Origin: Tetraselmis striata
Taxonomy: Eukaryota; Chlorophyta; Chlorodendrophyceae; Chlorodendrales; Chlorodendraceae
DNA: 64,000 nucleotides
Direction: 5' to 3'
NCBI GenBank assembly: GCA_006384855.1
Contig: VCJN01002072.1
Location: 1 to 64,000 of the forward strand
Shown here: in pieces, positions 35,595 to 47,265 of the stretch
How the letters are laid out: each line of letters begins with the position of its first letter
Numbering within the stretch: the first letter of the stretch is position 1
Made by a program: the position numbers and the translations under genes
The notes under the pieces: model-generated
What the model was told of the DNA's origin: nothing
What the model saw: the letters and a program-made list of their open reading frames with translations, nothing else
Databases searched by the model: none

Positions 35595-36118
35595 CTTGGG
35601 CATTTTCTTTTCTCTCGATACACCTTATTCATTGGTTGGTGAGGGAAATGGTCTTTGCAAACATCGCAATACCGCGTCATGCATGGTTGTACTCCACCTT
35701 TTTTTCAGGGACATCACGTAACCTTTGGGTACGATGATGTTAGGATTAGAAACGCACCTGTTTATTCGATGGGAGCCGCTCGACCGTCTTTGCGGCATGT
35801 TTCTTTCCTTGCATATGCATTGTTTGCATGTTGCACTAGGCTCCCGCCCGACTTCGTAATTACACTGTAATACCTTGTACTCATCCTGCAATCTTACCAG
35901 TAGCATGACACTCGTCTGTAGTCATTCCGTGACATACTCGTAATAAACTGCATCAGGCGCATGTCAGACGTCATCGCGACGCTGCATCCCAAGCGGAGTA
36001 TTGCATCTGCCCCTTGAAGCCCGACAATCTCGCTGCGCTCTTGCCTAATCCGCGATAGCGCGCGCGCGGCAGTGCCAGTGAGCGGGCGCGCGGCTGTTGG
36101 CGTCGAAGCGCGCGGCAA
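35595..36118 (-). CDS. Further upstream coding segment of unknown function
   Basis: The minus strand reads RALSRIRQERSEIVGLQGAD, AMTSDMRLMQFITSM, then in another frame DEYKVLQCNYEVGREPSATC, KQCICKERNMPQRRSSGSHR, NPNIIVPKGYVMSLKKRWST, an in-frame TAA (35625-35627) and GVSREKKMPK up to an AAG|GTACGT donor at 35594. The Cys cluster CNYE...CKQCIC may bind zinc. The downstream intron starts GTACGTTCCACATTCG and contains AGGTGACCTCGAGTCC, like the intron at 32343-32257. Whether this belongs to the gene below or to the one above is open. Confidence 0.4.
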
Positions 36119-37821
36119 ATGGCGGGCGGAATAAATTATTTACATCCGGTTTTGACCGGGACCGCCTCGGCGGCCGGCCTGCTGCTCACGGGAGGTGGCA
36201 GCGGCTACGGCGGCCCGCGACCCGAGCGCCCCACCGCCCACCCTGGCCCCGGCACCACCCCGGCCCAGGGCCAGCCCTCCAGCCGCCGGCTTGGCGGGCT
36301 GCTTGGCCTTCTTGGCCGGGGGCTCCGGGCTACTGCCCTCGTCGACGTTGTCGCCGGGGACGGCTTGCGTGGCGGCCAAGTTCTTGACCGCGTTGGTATT
36401 GTGCTTGATGATGCCGCCCGCCCTCTTCTACTGTTGCGCCAGCACGCCCACCAAGCCGTGGAGCTTTGGCGACGCAGCGATGCCCGCCAGCGGCATAGAC
36501 ACGATCTTGTTGCGCTGAATAGTCGATAAGATCGGCTTCCCGCCGAACCCAGGGATTGGGCGGGGTTATGACACATTAACTGCGAAAGTCATTATGCGTG
36601 TTGATTGCTTGTCGCGGCGGCGGTGGCTGTGCGATCGAACAAGTGCGGGAACAAACGCGACTCACCTGCGGCTTCCCGGTGCGGCGTCACCTCGCAGACC
36701 TCCTCCTCGCCCTTGAACATCACGTTAGCGGGGGGGCACTTTCCGGCGTGGTAGTACCTCCCCAGCTCGGTCTGGTGCCATTCCTCTTCAAGGTCGAGGG
36801 CCTTCGCGAGTCGGTCCGCGCTCGGCAATGGTCCCTTCTTCCTACCTCCTTGCCCGTCCTTGCCCTCATCCTGGAAGTAGTGCCGAGCGAGGTAGTTCCT
36901 CACGTTCCCTTGCTTCCTGTACATCATGAGGTGCACCGTCAACACAACCCAGAAGTATGGTCGCATTAGGGTTGGGAGGAAGGGGGAGGGGTGGTACTCT
37001 CGGAACGCGGCGCCGACGGTCTCCTTGGCGTAGATGTGGTTGTCGGCTGTGTAGCCAGCACGGTAGTTGAAGGTAGCGTAGCAGATCCGCTCGATGTACG
37101 GGGGCGCGGCGATGGGAAACCTCATCGTCTTCTTCAGAGGGTAGGGGATCCCCGTATGTGTGTCGCCCGCCCAGCATTCGTCAAAGACATCCGACAGCAC
37201 CGTCTTGTCCTCAGCTGCATGAGCAACAGCAAAAACGCGGCACGGGGCGGTCAACGCATGTGAAGTACAAATCCTCCACGCAGTCATGTCAGCCACCCGC
37301 CGACTCGGTGCACCTTTCCCGGTGGACTCCCGCCCCTGGATCTTATAGACAGCAAGGGATGGAACGTCGACGGAGGCATTCTTAACGCCAGTGCCCATGT
37401 GAGATCATGCGCGCGGGGGGGGGGGGGGGGGGGCGCCGCCTCGGGTGCTGGGTTCAAGATCTGGGCACGCGTCGCGTCGGGTACGCACGAGGTAAAATAC
37501 AGCGTGACGACACCCGAATCGGACACTTGGAAACCTGCCTCAAGCAGGTGCTTCTTGCCGGCTGCGTCGTACTGCCTTGGCTCAGCGCAGTTGTTCAGTA
37601 CGTCCGCGAAAGCATAGCCGAACGCGTCCTCGCCATGGGGCTGCTCGGGGTGAATGCGCATATGGCTGTTGGTCACTCGCCCGGCCGCGGAACAGTGTCT
37701 GCCGCACGTCCTCAACGATGCGGGCCGTGTTGCACTGAGCACCGAGTGGTATGGTGATGCCCGCGGGCCTCGAAGCTTTGCCGTAGGGGGTGTCTGGAAT
37801 TAGCTTGGCGTGGGTGGCCAT
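36119..37821 (-). CDS. Multi-exon gene of unknown function with an intact phase-1 intron
   Basis: It starts at ATG 37821 (MATHAKLIPDTPYGKASRPA), shifts frame near 37690, and continues GEDAFGYAFADVLNNCAEPR and EAGFQVSDSGVVTLYFTSCV to a poly-C tract (37409-37431), probably intronic. From about 37380: NASVDVPSLAVYKIQGREST, AEDKTVLSDVFDECWAGDTH, ERICYATFNYRAGYTADNHI, MRPYFWVVLTVHLMMYRKQG and ARHYFQDEGKDGQGGRKKGP, ending CEVTPHREAA. Intron 36665-36580 (86 nt, GTGAGT...TTCGCAG, phase 1) joins exactly in frame to VNVS, TAA (36566-36568), PRPIPGFGGKPILSTIQRNK, LHGLVGVLAQQ, TAG (36428-36430) and KRAGGIIKHNTNAVKNLAAT, then PPAKKAKQPAKPAAG. The 3' limit is uncertain. No family is recognised. Confidence 0.5.
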
Positions 37822-38394
37822 GATGGAGGGTGCGTGCTGGGGGATAAGCAGGTTCGGTACTGTCTAGCGGGTGCGAGTGTGCGTCAAGTGGGCGCCGCTG
37901 CTGCTTTTTTCAAAAAAACACAAAGTCCGGCGCCGTGCGCCTAGACGGCTTCTCATCGCGCTCCGTTGTTAGCGCAACCCGGCTTGCTGCGTAACCATTG
38001 CGTAATGTCCTGTATATATCCCGTATTTAGCGTTTACATGAGGACACATTTGACACACACTTGCGACAGAACCGTAATAATTCGGCCGTAGCAGCCCCTT
38101 AACGCGGAATGGTAGCGTGATCTGGCGTACTACGCTTTTAAATCGACTGCACACGTATGCACGAGCCCAAACAGTCAGACAAGCGGCTGATTCTACGTCA
38201 GGGCTACTGCCAACGACTTGTAATGCAATAAAATTGCCGGCTTCTCCCAGCTACCGAACCCAAACTCAGGCACTGAACAAGCACCCACCCGCCGCCGGCA
38301 CCTAGGGTTACCCAACATATCCACGGTTCCTCGCCTCGCCCAGTATGGCCAACTCGCTGCCCGCAGCGTACGACGGCGTTTCGACGGAGTTCAC

Positions 38395-39120
38395 ATGTTA
38401 CCTCACCGGCGTTTGATCGCGAGGGGGTGCATACATGTCGAGCCGGGGTGGGTTCCAACCCGCAGGACCGACAATAACATGTATGCCTCTCTCGACAAGG
38501 AACGTACATGGCCGGGCATCCTCGGCGTTGGGGCAGAAGGTCTCCGGGGCTACAAGTTCTTCCTCATAGACGCGCCGGACGATACCATGGTTTCTGATAG
38601 AGACATGTTAAGCGAAGTCGGACGGATATGGCTCGCTGCGGCGCGGGCTTAGCTATACCGCGCCCTGGAGGTGTGCATCGAGAAGGACCCACAAGGGAAC
38701 CCAAAGCTGCGGGAAGCCTTCGTCGACATGTTCAAGCTCTTCACGGCAATGGCGCTCGCGGCTATGGCCCTGCTGTCCCGCTCCATGTTGCACTTGAACC
38801 ATCCCCGTGACACGGTGATCAATGTGCGCAGACTGATGGAGGCTGCCAAGAACTGGGAAGCCGACCTGGCGGGTGGCATCGTCCCCGACTACCCGCACCC
38901 GCCAAGGTCAGCTACAACACTCAAGGCATGCTTCCCGCCGTACCCCAACATTCCGTGGGGCACGGACGAGGTCACCGGGCCAGCGGCCGCCGTAATGACT
39001 CTCATCATGCAAAGGGCGGATAGATACCGGCAGCTAGGATATTGTTCTATACTGGTCGACTCGCGAAATTTTGCAGTGAAAACAGCTCATGAGATGCTTC
39101 ACCCCCCCTTGGGAGAGTAG
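38395..39120 (+). CDS. Unknown coding segment with one in-frame TAG
   Basis: The frame reads NMYASLDKERTWPGILGVGA, EGLRGYKFFLIDAPDDTMVS and SEVGRIWLAAARA, then TAG (38650-38652), then LYRALEVCIEKDPQGNPKLR, AFVDMFKLFTAMALAAMALL, NHPRDTVINVRRLMEAAKNW and PPRSATTLKACFPPYPNIPW, ending TAG at 39118. Both parts are in the same frame, so only the TAG separates them. Codon and residue pattern are strongly protein-like on this strand. It may be part of a transposon, since it abuts transposase-like sequence on the other strand, but no domain is recognised. Confidence 0.5.
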
Positions 39121-40615
39121 ACTGCGGACAGACGAGGCATAGTTGGGCCATCAGCCAAAGTGCATAAAAGTACAGGTGAGGCATAGTTGCCCGTAGCCAG
39201 TAAAGTATAGCGAGTAGGAGCACGCAGAAGCAGCACGGTAAGTTCTGACCCGTCCTTCGGTAGCATGTGCTTCTTCAGCAGCTTCGACAGCCTCTCGAAC
39301 GCCGCCGTCTTTGTGTTGTGCTTCAGCTTCCACTCGCAGAGATTGAGCGCGGCCTCCATCAGGGTGGCTTCGGCACCGGTGTACAACTGACGGTGTGTTG
39401 CGAAGCGGGGTGGAAGAACTGGTGTTAGCATCGGACTAGTAGGCGCCACACAGGGGGCCGGGGGGGGGGGGGGGTGTCGACACGATACAGGCTCACCTCT
39501 TCCCGTCGTCGTACTTCCCTCGAGCGCTGTTGGTCCCGGTATACTGAAGTCATACCTCGCGCTAGCGTCTCCTTCACCGTCGCTGTCGCCGCGGTTGTCG
39601 TCAGATGGGTTGCCATCCACAACCCCCGCGACAATGCCTTTGGCGTCGCTATCGACGTCGTTGTGGGCGTGCAAAAGTTCGCGTACCTCTTGTCATGTAC
39701 ACATGTGCGCAAGCATGTAAACCAATAACGCGCGTGTGACCGTCATCTTCACCAAATCATCATTTGCACCTTGCCAGTGCGATATTCTTACCAATACCTA
39801 AACTATGGGGCGACAACGCGAGCAAGCACCCCCCGAAGGCATCGTCGGTGGGTGCGCAAGGGGCGCACCGCCGGTAGGTCGTCAATAGCGCCTTGAGGCA
39901 ACCTGCGAGTGAAATCGCTCAGCTGCTCTATCGTCATATACAACGGTTGTATCTCCGACTCGGTTAGCTCTTCCTCGTCGCCGTCGGTGTAAATCATCTT
40001 TATCAACAGCTCCCGATCCGCCGGGTCTAAGTCCTCGTTATCCCATCTTCAGCTGACGACATGTACGTGCGTTGGGTGATACACACGGGTGGCTATCACA
40101 TATGGCGGCGGTGGGCCTATGGCAGGTGTAATAACGGGACGTCAGGGAGGGCAACATGGGTGGGAGGGGGGGGGGGGCTACTTGGCCGAGAAAGCTCCCC
40201 CGCGTCCCGAACGTCTTGGTTATGACCGTGTTCACGTGAAGCTCGGCATTCATCTCTTGCGCTGCCATGCTTGCTGCCAGGCCACTATCAGCGACACCGA
40301 ACGCCCCTCCTCGCCAGCGGGTAGTGCGGGGCTCGCCGACTCGTTTCGGGGAGACGGGAGCGGCGGAGAGAGAGGCGAGGGGGATGGCGGCGATTACATC
40401 ATCGATGCATCACCTGGCTCGCCCCGCGTTTCGGTCTTACCGGGTCCGGACGGAGCAGAGGCGTGACGGACGTACGGTGCAGCAGGGGCGCCATCACCAC
40501 CCGCTGCCACATGCGCGGCGGTGTCCGGAGGCTCGGCGCACGTCTCCGTCCATCTGTGAGTGTCGTTGAAGTGAGTCCTCGAGACAGGGGCGCCACACGC
40601 GCCGCAACGCACTCT
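39099..40615 (-). pseudogene. Zinc-finger / Tudor-like / CACTA-transposase-like gene
   Basis: Minus-strand order: a Cys/His finger (VRCGACGAPVSRTHFNDTHR followed by WTETC, about 40615-40540), a Ser/Pro linker, then NAELHVNTVITKTFGTRGSF (40250-40175) and, after a presumed intron with a poly-C tract, LIKMIYTDGDEEELTESEIQ (about 40000-39940). Together these make a Tudor/PTM-like beta fold pattern. Further down (39674-39240) comes RQLYTGAEATLMEAALNLCE and WKLKHNTKTAAFERLSKLLK with KKHMLPKDG, which resembles the N-terminal helical region of CACTA (EnSpm) transposases as I know them. Catalytic residues were not found. A similar finger-plus-Tudor order occurs in copy C (55335-54590). Confidence 0.45.
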
Positions 40616-40659
40616 CTTTATCGCCGCTTCCCAAGTCCCCGTGGCAGGCGTCTAGCCCT

Positions 40660-41147
40660 CCTTGCCCTCAGGAATACGGCGCTTGGAGTTGCGACGCCCC
40701 TTGGCACACCACTACTCGGCGCCGGTGGCTCGCAGGGGCGGGGTGGTGGGTAGGAGCTAGTCACTGGCGCTCCGGCTGCTGCGATGCATGGTAAAGTGTC
40801 TGCGGGACTTGCAGCAATCCAGCCGGCGGTTTGAGCGAGGGCGTTCGCCGTTGCGGCGTCGTCACGGAGCGTGTGCTGAGGCGTTAAAGTACAGTGTGGC
40901 GAAAGTGCCACACGTTACGGATTGCCGCGAGAGCCGCGATGTGGGTACAGTGTACTATGGGGATGGTACATGCTACTGGTAGCCTAGATACTGGTAGGAA
41001 TTACGGACCGCGGGCAGCCGGGCACGCCAGTGCGACTACCGAGTATAGCAAAAAAGTGGCGATTACACGGTAGATACGGCGATAACAAGCCCATTCTGTG
41101 GGAAAATCACGATTACATGCCATTACAGTGTAACTACGAGACAGGCT
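40660..41147. other. Intergenic, no gene seen
   Basis: The frames here are short or Pro-rich. 40900-41100 is AT-richer with CGATTACA repeats (GGCGATTACACGG, AATCACGATTACATGCC). Confidence 0.35.
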
Positions 41148-41427
41148 GGAAGCCTAGTGAAATTTCGGGACCGAGGTGACCTCGATTCGAATTCGGGTAT
41201 CTTATTTATTGATTTCCCTACCAACATACCAAGACGATATGCACTTGCTAGTGGAACCGGGGTCACCTCCGTTCTGACATTGTAGTACTTTACGCAGTCA
41301 TGGACATATATAACCGCAGAGTTCGATCCGATATCGAACAACATCTAGTATACCGTACATGTCGCGAGGCGGAGGATACTTTTGCTCTCGGCAGAGCAAA
41401 CGATACTATCAGTACCTAGCGTTGTAC
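41147..41427 (-). repeat. Introner-like intron, copy 2
   Basis: This intron is paralogous to 42182-41906 (arms CGGAGGTGACCCCGGTTC and GAATCGAGGTCACC at 41260 and 41170). The acceptor is not certain; CTTCCAG near 41147 is a candidate. Confidence 0.5.
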
Positions 41428-42860
41428 CTCTTCTGGGTTGGCGTTCCCTCCCTCCGTCTCGGCGCTAGTTCCTCTGAGTGCTCATCGGAGTCGACTTCCT
41501 GCGATTGTCAATTCCAGTAAATGGTGTCATGTCATCAAACTCCCCTGCGGTTATATTTCATTGTATAGAGAATCATTGTACTCATCTTACTTCGCAACCG
41601 GTGACCTTGAAGTTATAGCCGAACGAAATCGTGATTGCCATCTCCCGGTTCAGCTTCGCGATCCCGTATGCACGCACATTTATTTTCACACGAGCATGCG
41701 AGGGTGCCTTACCTCCTGTGCGTTACCGCGCTCCGAGGGGTCGATTTCCGTCGCATTGTCGCAAGTTGGTTCCTGTTGAAGTCGCATCGTATCAATCATC
41801 GGTATCTTCTACCCCTTTCAAGTGGTCTAATACAATGGAGTTCCGTAAACCCTGGGTCACCTGTGGTCCGATTTCGTTCATGTACCACGATATAAAACAT
41901 TCAAGCTGAGCCACTGGAACTTGGGTGACCTCGATTCGCGTTGACGTAGATCGGTTAATGTCATTCCTATAAAGTCGACACAGCTCAGCAATAGAACCGA
42001 GGTCACCTCCGTTGATCCGTTCTTACCTCGGAGCAGTACTTTACACATTCAAGCACATCCAAAACCGCAGAGCTCCGTATGATATCATAATATCAATATC
42101 TGCTACAACACAGCTCGCGCGGCGGACGATCGTTTCGCTCTCAAAAAATACATAACAATATTGAAAGTACTTAGCCCTTTACCTTTCCTTGGTTGGCGCG
42201 CTCGCCCACCGCCTTGGCTCTAGTAGCATCCACCTCCGGCGCTGGTTCCTCGGGGTTGCCCTCCAACACCTGTTCGTGGCAGAGTGTGGGCGTGCAAATC
42301 GGGGAGGTGAGACGGGAGGTGTGGCGGGGGCCGCGGCCCGCATCGTGAGGCGCCGCGAGGAGAGGAATAACATGGGAGCGCCGCCCTGAGGCGCGATTGG
42401 ATAATGGGCGCCGAAACTCGCGTTATACATATCCGATGCGCGGGCGGCCATCGTGACAGGCAAGTAAGCATAACGAGCCGTGGAGGCCGCGGACGTGCCC
42501 GAACGTCAGCCATGCGGTGGTGCGGCGCGTGGTCTTAGGGCTGGCGCGCGGGAAGGGGGGGGGGGGTTAGGGGTGAGAGGGGGGTGAGGGGGGGGGGGGG
42601 GTGGGGGGCGCACCTCAACAACGGATGCCGGTAGAGCCGCGAGGTTTGCGGTCTTGTCCGCCATGTCTTTGGCAACGCTTGCAATCCCGCGTCGGAATGT
42701 TTGCTTGGTTCTTATTGCCATATTCACCGCAACGCCGCGGGCTGGGTGTCGTGGAGGTGGTGGTGGGGAGAGGGGTGACTATGTACGTCGCGAGATGCTG
42801 CGCCAGATATAGGCGCGTGGCGTAGCGGGTCGGTGGCGGCGCACGCTTAGTCGGAGGCAA
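41428..42860 (-). CDS. Small multi-exon gene of unknown function
   Basis: Exons read from the minus strand: about 42740-42617 (VNMAIRTKQTFRRGIASVAK, DMADKTANLAALPASVVE, then GAG|GTGCGC and a poly-C intron); a segment ending at 42183 (QVLEGNPEEPAPEVDATRAK, AVGERANQGK, AAG|GTAAAG); 41905-41813 (LECFISWYMNEIGPQVTQGL, RNSIVLDHLKG); and 41498-41428 (EVDSDEHSEELAPRRREGTP, TQKR). All four later boundaries have GT/AG, and the last three exons join in frame. The protein mixes a conserved-looking hydrophobic exon with acidic ones. No family is recognised. Introns 42182-41906 and 41427 to about 41147 are similar to each other. Confidence 0.5.
41906..42182 (-). repeat. Introner-like intron, copy 1
   Basis: This 277-nt intron resembles the one starting at 41427: both begin with GTA..GGGCTA/CGCTAGGTACT, carry a CGCGCGAG/CGCCTCGCGA block, a TCTGCGGTT block, GTAAAGTACT, and end with a pair of inverted arms, CGGAGGTGACCTCGGTTC and GAATCGAGGTCACC. 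Similarity extends over most of the length with many substitutions. Confidence 0.55.
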
Positions 42861-44159
42861 CCTTCTTAGTACTTTAAGCTGTATATACGCATTGCGGCCG
42901 CCTGCTGGATACCGCTGTATTATGCAATACTTTCGTACTGCCCATACCGCTTATGTGGTAATCAACATACCGCCTTGTAGCAGTACATTTTGCCATGCAT
43001 CATGTAGGTTAGCCAGTCGATTATATCCCGTAATAATGTGATGTATACGATGTACTGAAAACATGTCACCGGGTAAATCCGGAATCATGGTGACCTCCGT
43101 CACTCCTCCCTATGACCCGCCATGGAACCGAGGTCAACCTGCCTTTCTTAATCTGAGCAGGCCGCGTCCGCCTGCCGCGAATTGCCTCCCCAGCCAATTG
43201 CTGTCAACCTAAAAGTATTTTTACCTTGATCAAGCCGCGTCTGCCCAGCCTTGAAAAGCGGTCAACCAGAAAACGATATCTTTGAGTACACCACGTGTAT
43301 GCGCAGCCTGGTCAAGGCAAAGATACTATCAAACAACGCTTCACCATGCTGCGCATTCATGTCTCCCCGACCACATAATACCTCCCCACCTCCCCACCCC
43401 CTAAAGTACGCCATTGGCTCTGATAATAGTATGGCCGAGGGTGCCACCGACGCCATGGCCTAAAGCGCGCCCCACACGAGTCTCGCCCAGCCGTCGAAAT
43501 ACCGCCTTCAACACTCGCGGTCGGAAGCCGCAAAAGCCTCGACCGAAGAAGGACATCCCACCTAAGATCCGCCCACGCGTAAACGCGCGCACGCCCCCCT
43601 GCTTGATCCTCGCGGAGGCGGAGCCCGCCTCTCCCGATGGCACCACTCGCCCCATGGTTTGTTGCAAGTCCAACTGTTGCATCGCCAAGCTCCTTCGCTG
43701 TGGCTAGTTCTCGGCCGGGCATGACACTCCCTCGCCTCCACCTCCGACCCCCCCGAGCCCCCCCCCCCCCCCCCCCCTCCCGCCTCCCCATCCTCCGGCA
43801 ATGGGCTTGACTTCGCGACCGCGGTGGCTTTTTGACTCGGCATGCCATCCACGGCCGCGGCCAGAAGGCATCATCGGACGAGCTGGCGACGAGGTTCAAC
43901 CGGTGCTTCAAGCCTGGCGAGATGAAGTCGTGCCCTGTCACCGCCGAGTACAAATATCTGAGCACTAACGTCGAGGGTGGGGGCAACCGGCCTGCGCAGG
44001 AGTGGTGGTGGGTGACTGATGGCGGCAGCTCCGTCCGGGTGGGCCCCACCGCCCATGCTTAGCGCGACCTAAGCTGTGACCTCGTTTCACCACTTTACAA
44101 CGACATAACGATGGTCCGTCCTAGCCGCGTTGCCATGCCCACTATATACTGACCTCACC
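42861..44159. other. Mixed stretch, possible coding piece at 43832-44062
   Basis: A third, shorter GGTGACC arm pair lies at 43088-43136. On the plus strand a frame near 43865-44000 (SSDELATRFNRCFKPGEMKS, TAEYKYLSTNVEGG) looks protein-like but is unrecognised. A long minus-strand frame (43357-44049) is inflated by a poly-C tract at 43757-43777 and is not supported. Confidence 0.3.
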
Positions 44160-47100
44160 TCTAGCGCATTATTGCGGACCCGCCGGTGATTACTTTGACC
44201 GATATATATTGTAGACCGCCCCCCACCGGTAACGCTGTGTCCGCCACGAAGTCCCTTCCGCGACAAGCCTTGCAGCGCCCCCTAGACCAACTTGGCCTCG
44301 GCTTCCCTACCATCCGGGCCAAAGCAGCCTCAATGGCAGCTGAACACGTAAGGAACACACCAACGTATTACCCGGCTAAAGGGGGGCATGTATAGGGCCC
44401 ACATCAAAGACACGGTCGCCAGATACGCCAAGTGGCCGGAGGAATGCACAACATCCTCCCAATCCTACCCGGCACTGCGAAGCCTCACGCACATTAACCG
44501 CGACCTGCACCTCCACGTCACGGGGTACTCGTACGCCCTCGCCGACGACACACACCTCGCCACCTGCATCCGCGAGGCCTTCAACTACCGGCACGAGACC
44601 GCGAAGGCAGCAGCACGGACCAAACTCTCGGAACACCTACCCCCTATGATAGGACCGCCACGTACAAGCAATACAAAGCCAAACCTAAAACCGCGGCCAT
44701 AATGCGCAGGATGGCCCCGCTCTAGGCAGTCGGCCTTGAGACCTGGGGGGACGCCTTGGCCACCCACCGACGAAACGACGCCCCCGTATACCGCCTCAAA
44801 ACGGTCGCAGAGATTACCAGAGCCGCCCTCACCCCCACCCCAGCCGCCATCCGATCCGTCCTCCCGAAGGCATTACATACCCTATCGCAAATCCGCACCC
44901 TACCAAGAGGTACCGTACCCCCGCCGCGCTAACACTCTCCCGACACGCGTCGGCTCCCCGTGCACAACACATGGTTATTTGTCCTTCCGCGCACCGCATG
45001 CCGCCCACAACTCGCCCCGCGGGTCCTACAACCCAGGCCCGCACGGCCCAATTCCGCACTCAACCCCTCACACTCCACGCAACCCCCTGCCAGCCAGGGA
45101 CGTGACCCGCATCACCTCCACAGCCCGAGGACAATACGGCGGCAACCAATACCCTCGTCCACTGGGCCCCGGAAATCCTCAACCTTGCGGAAATCAACGC
45201 CCAAAAGCACATCGGCTTCATCCCGACCTCGTGCACACCCATCACACAAGACTGCCTTCCGCCACGAGAAGTAAAAAAAGGCCGGTCGACGTCTCTATAC
45301 CCACTGCCACCTCCCCGCTGTAGGCATAGTCTGGAACTGCCCAGTCATAGGGTGCCATAACGTGGTCCACCCCGCTTGCGTCCTCGCCACGGATATGCAA
45401 GGTGTGCCAAATGCGTCCTTTAAAACAACCACGACGACACCACCCGCCTATTCGAGGTCCAATGGGTACTTGCCTGGCAACTAGCCGAATCCATTATGGA
45501 TACGAAATCCGGACCGCGCGCACTCAATACAAGCCATCGCATTCGAACCAGGCTCGAAACCCCGGAATTTCCCCCCGCTCAGCCGGCCACGTGGCACCCC
45601 CCCAAACACCAAGTGGAAATCAGACTCGCCACCATCAATCCGGACCTGGACTCCCTGCCTACGGGGGAATTCTACTTCAGCGTCCGGGACACACACCAAC
45701 TAGTGCTCCACAAGCCGGACGGCACAGCCTCTCATACCCTCGACCGCCGAAGGGTCGAACACCTCCACTTCCTCTTCAGACCGGACCGAGCAAATAAGGT
45801 GTTTGCAGAGGAGGTTTATGCGCTCCTGGTGAGAGTGGGCACCCTTACGAGTGCCGACAACAATTCCAAACACCAAATCCGAAGAAATAAATGGGCCACG
45901 GATGACCGCTTTACACTTGCAATCATGACCGCCCTCCATGCTCGCACATAACTTTCCAGCGACGCCCTCAACAAGTCTATCTACACCTCCCTGTATCATA
46001 GTCTGTACCCCGAAGCTGTAGTTTTCGGCGCTAGACCCCCCAACGACATGTACTTGTGGGCTGAAACGTCCCTCGCCAACCCCGAATACGATGACAAATG
46101 TATGATGAAAGCGGTGCAATACGCTCTCCGTAGCGTGCACGCTTAGAGGCACGAGTCTACCGCCACGGTGCTCATCCTCCCCGAGTGGATAGACGCATCC
46201 TACAAGAAAGCTCATCTCCTCAACCACCCCTACATGCAGAAATTATGCGAGCTCCCCGCGGACCTCACCAATTCCGGTCCCCATACCAACACACCGAGAC
46301 AGCCCCGAACACGGACATCGGCACCAAATGGGTGGTGGGAGTGTACTTGGTGGCTTCCGCCCCCTGCCTCGCAAACGTCAACGCAGCGGAAGCTTCGACC
46401 AAGATGTCGGCTGCCCTCAGGGTCTTGTACCCCGGCCGCACGCCACACTTCCACCTTAACACCACCCAATGACCATAGGCTCGGACGCAGCAATAGCAGC
46501 AACATCATGCCCCCGTCTTCCCAGACCGCCTCGCGACTGGCATAGACCACCCGCCGCACTAGAACTCCGCCCATTGACGTCATCAATCCCGTCCATACAA
46601 CCCTTGGAACGACGGCACGACCCGAAACGCTTTACATACACCGACGGCTCCCGCATCCACCGCGGCGGAGCGGTGGGAATCGGCGCCGGGGTCTACACGC
46701 CGGGCAATAAACCCATCGCAGTGGGAGTGGACGCAGTCAATATTCGCCGCACCATCACCATAGCCGAACTGGCGCCATATCGGTGGCACTCGAGTTTGAC
46801 CTGCCGAAGCACATCCTATCAGATAGGGCAGTCTCCCTTCACCTAATAGAGCGCATGCTGTACCAGCTAGTCACCTTACGACGCCACGCTCACAAAATAC
46901 TACTCGAACATATAGTACGCCAACTCCGACACCGAGCGAATGTGGGACTCCGAATCATTCTCCAGAAAGTCAAAGCCCATATTGGGGTCGAAGGCAACGA
47001 ACAAGCCGACACCACCGCCGGCGAAGTAGCCAACGGGACAATCCCACATGATGACACTATCGTAACCGTAGGCGCGACTCCCGAACCAACCGATGACGTA

Positions 47101-47265
47101 TGGCTGAACCCATGCCAAGGCTCGCCGACCACCACTCACACCCCCCTTGACTTGAAAGCCGCCCTTTGGAAACACGCCAACACTACAGTAGGCTGCGACG
47201 CCTCCGACGAAACCCTACACACCTAATAGACCATGCGTTGGCCACAAGTGTAATGCCGGACCTCG
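44160..47265 (+). pseudogene. LINE with RNase H, 5' part, interrupted by the CACTA-like element
   Basis: The fragment starts with PLDQLGLGFPTIRAKAASMA and MYRAHIKDTVARYAKWPEEC, then TLVHWAPEILNLAEIN, HQVEIRLATINPDLDSLPTG, LHKPDGTASHTLDRRRVEHL, MYLWAETSLANPEYDDKCMM and ATVLILPEWIDASYKKAHLL. An RNase H domain follows at about 46620-47040: FTYTDGSRIHRGG (first Asp), TIAELA (Glu), ILSDRAVSLHLIERM (Asp) and KVKAHIGVEGNEQADTTAGE (last Asp). The RT catalytic core lies outside the preserved part. Several frameshifts are present, plus in-frame TAA (45949-45951) and TAG (46144-46146). The frame resumes after the transposon at 55787. Confidence 0.7.
47263..47265 (+). repeat. Target-site duplication TCG, left
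   Basis: TCG lies immediately left of the CACTG terminus and is repeated at 55784-55786 immediately right of the other terminus. Confidence 0.8.

Noticed and set aside
44736..45323. Single 195-codon gene
   Set aside because: The frame is Pro/His-rich and conflicts with the LINE motif LVHWAPEILNLAEIN, which lies in another frame of the same strand.
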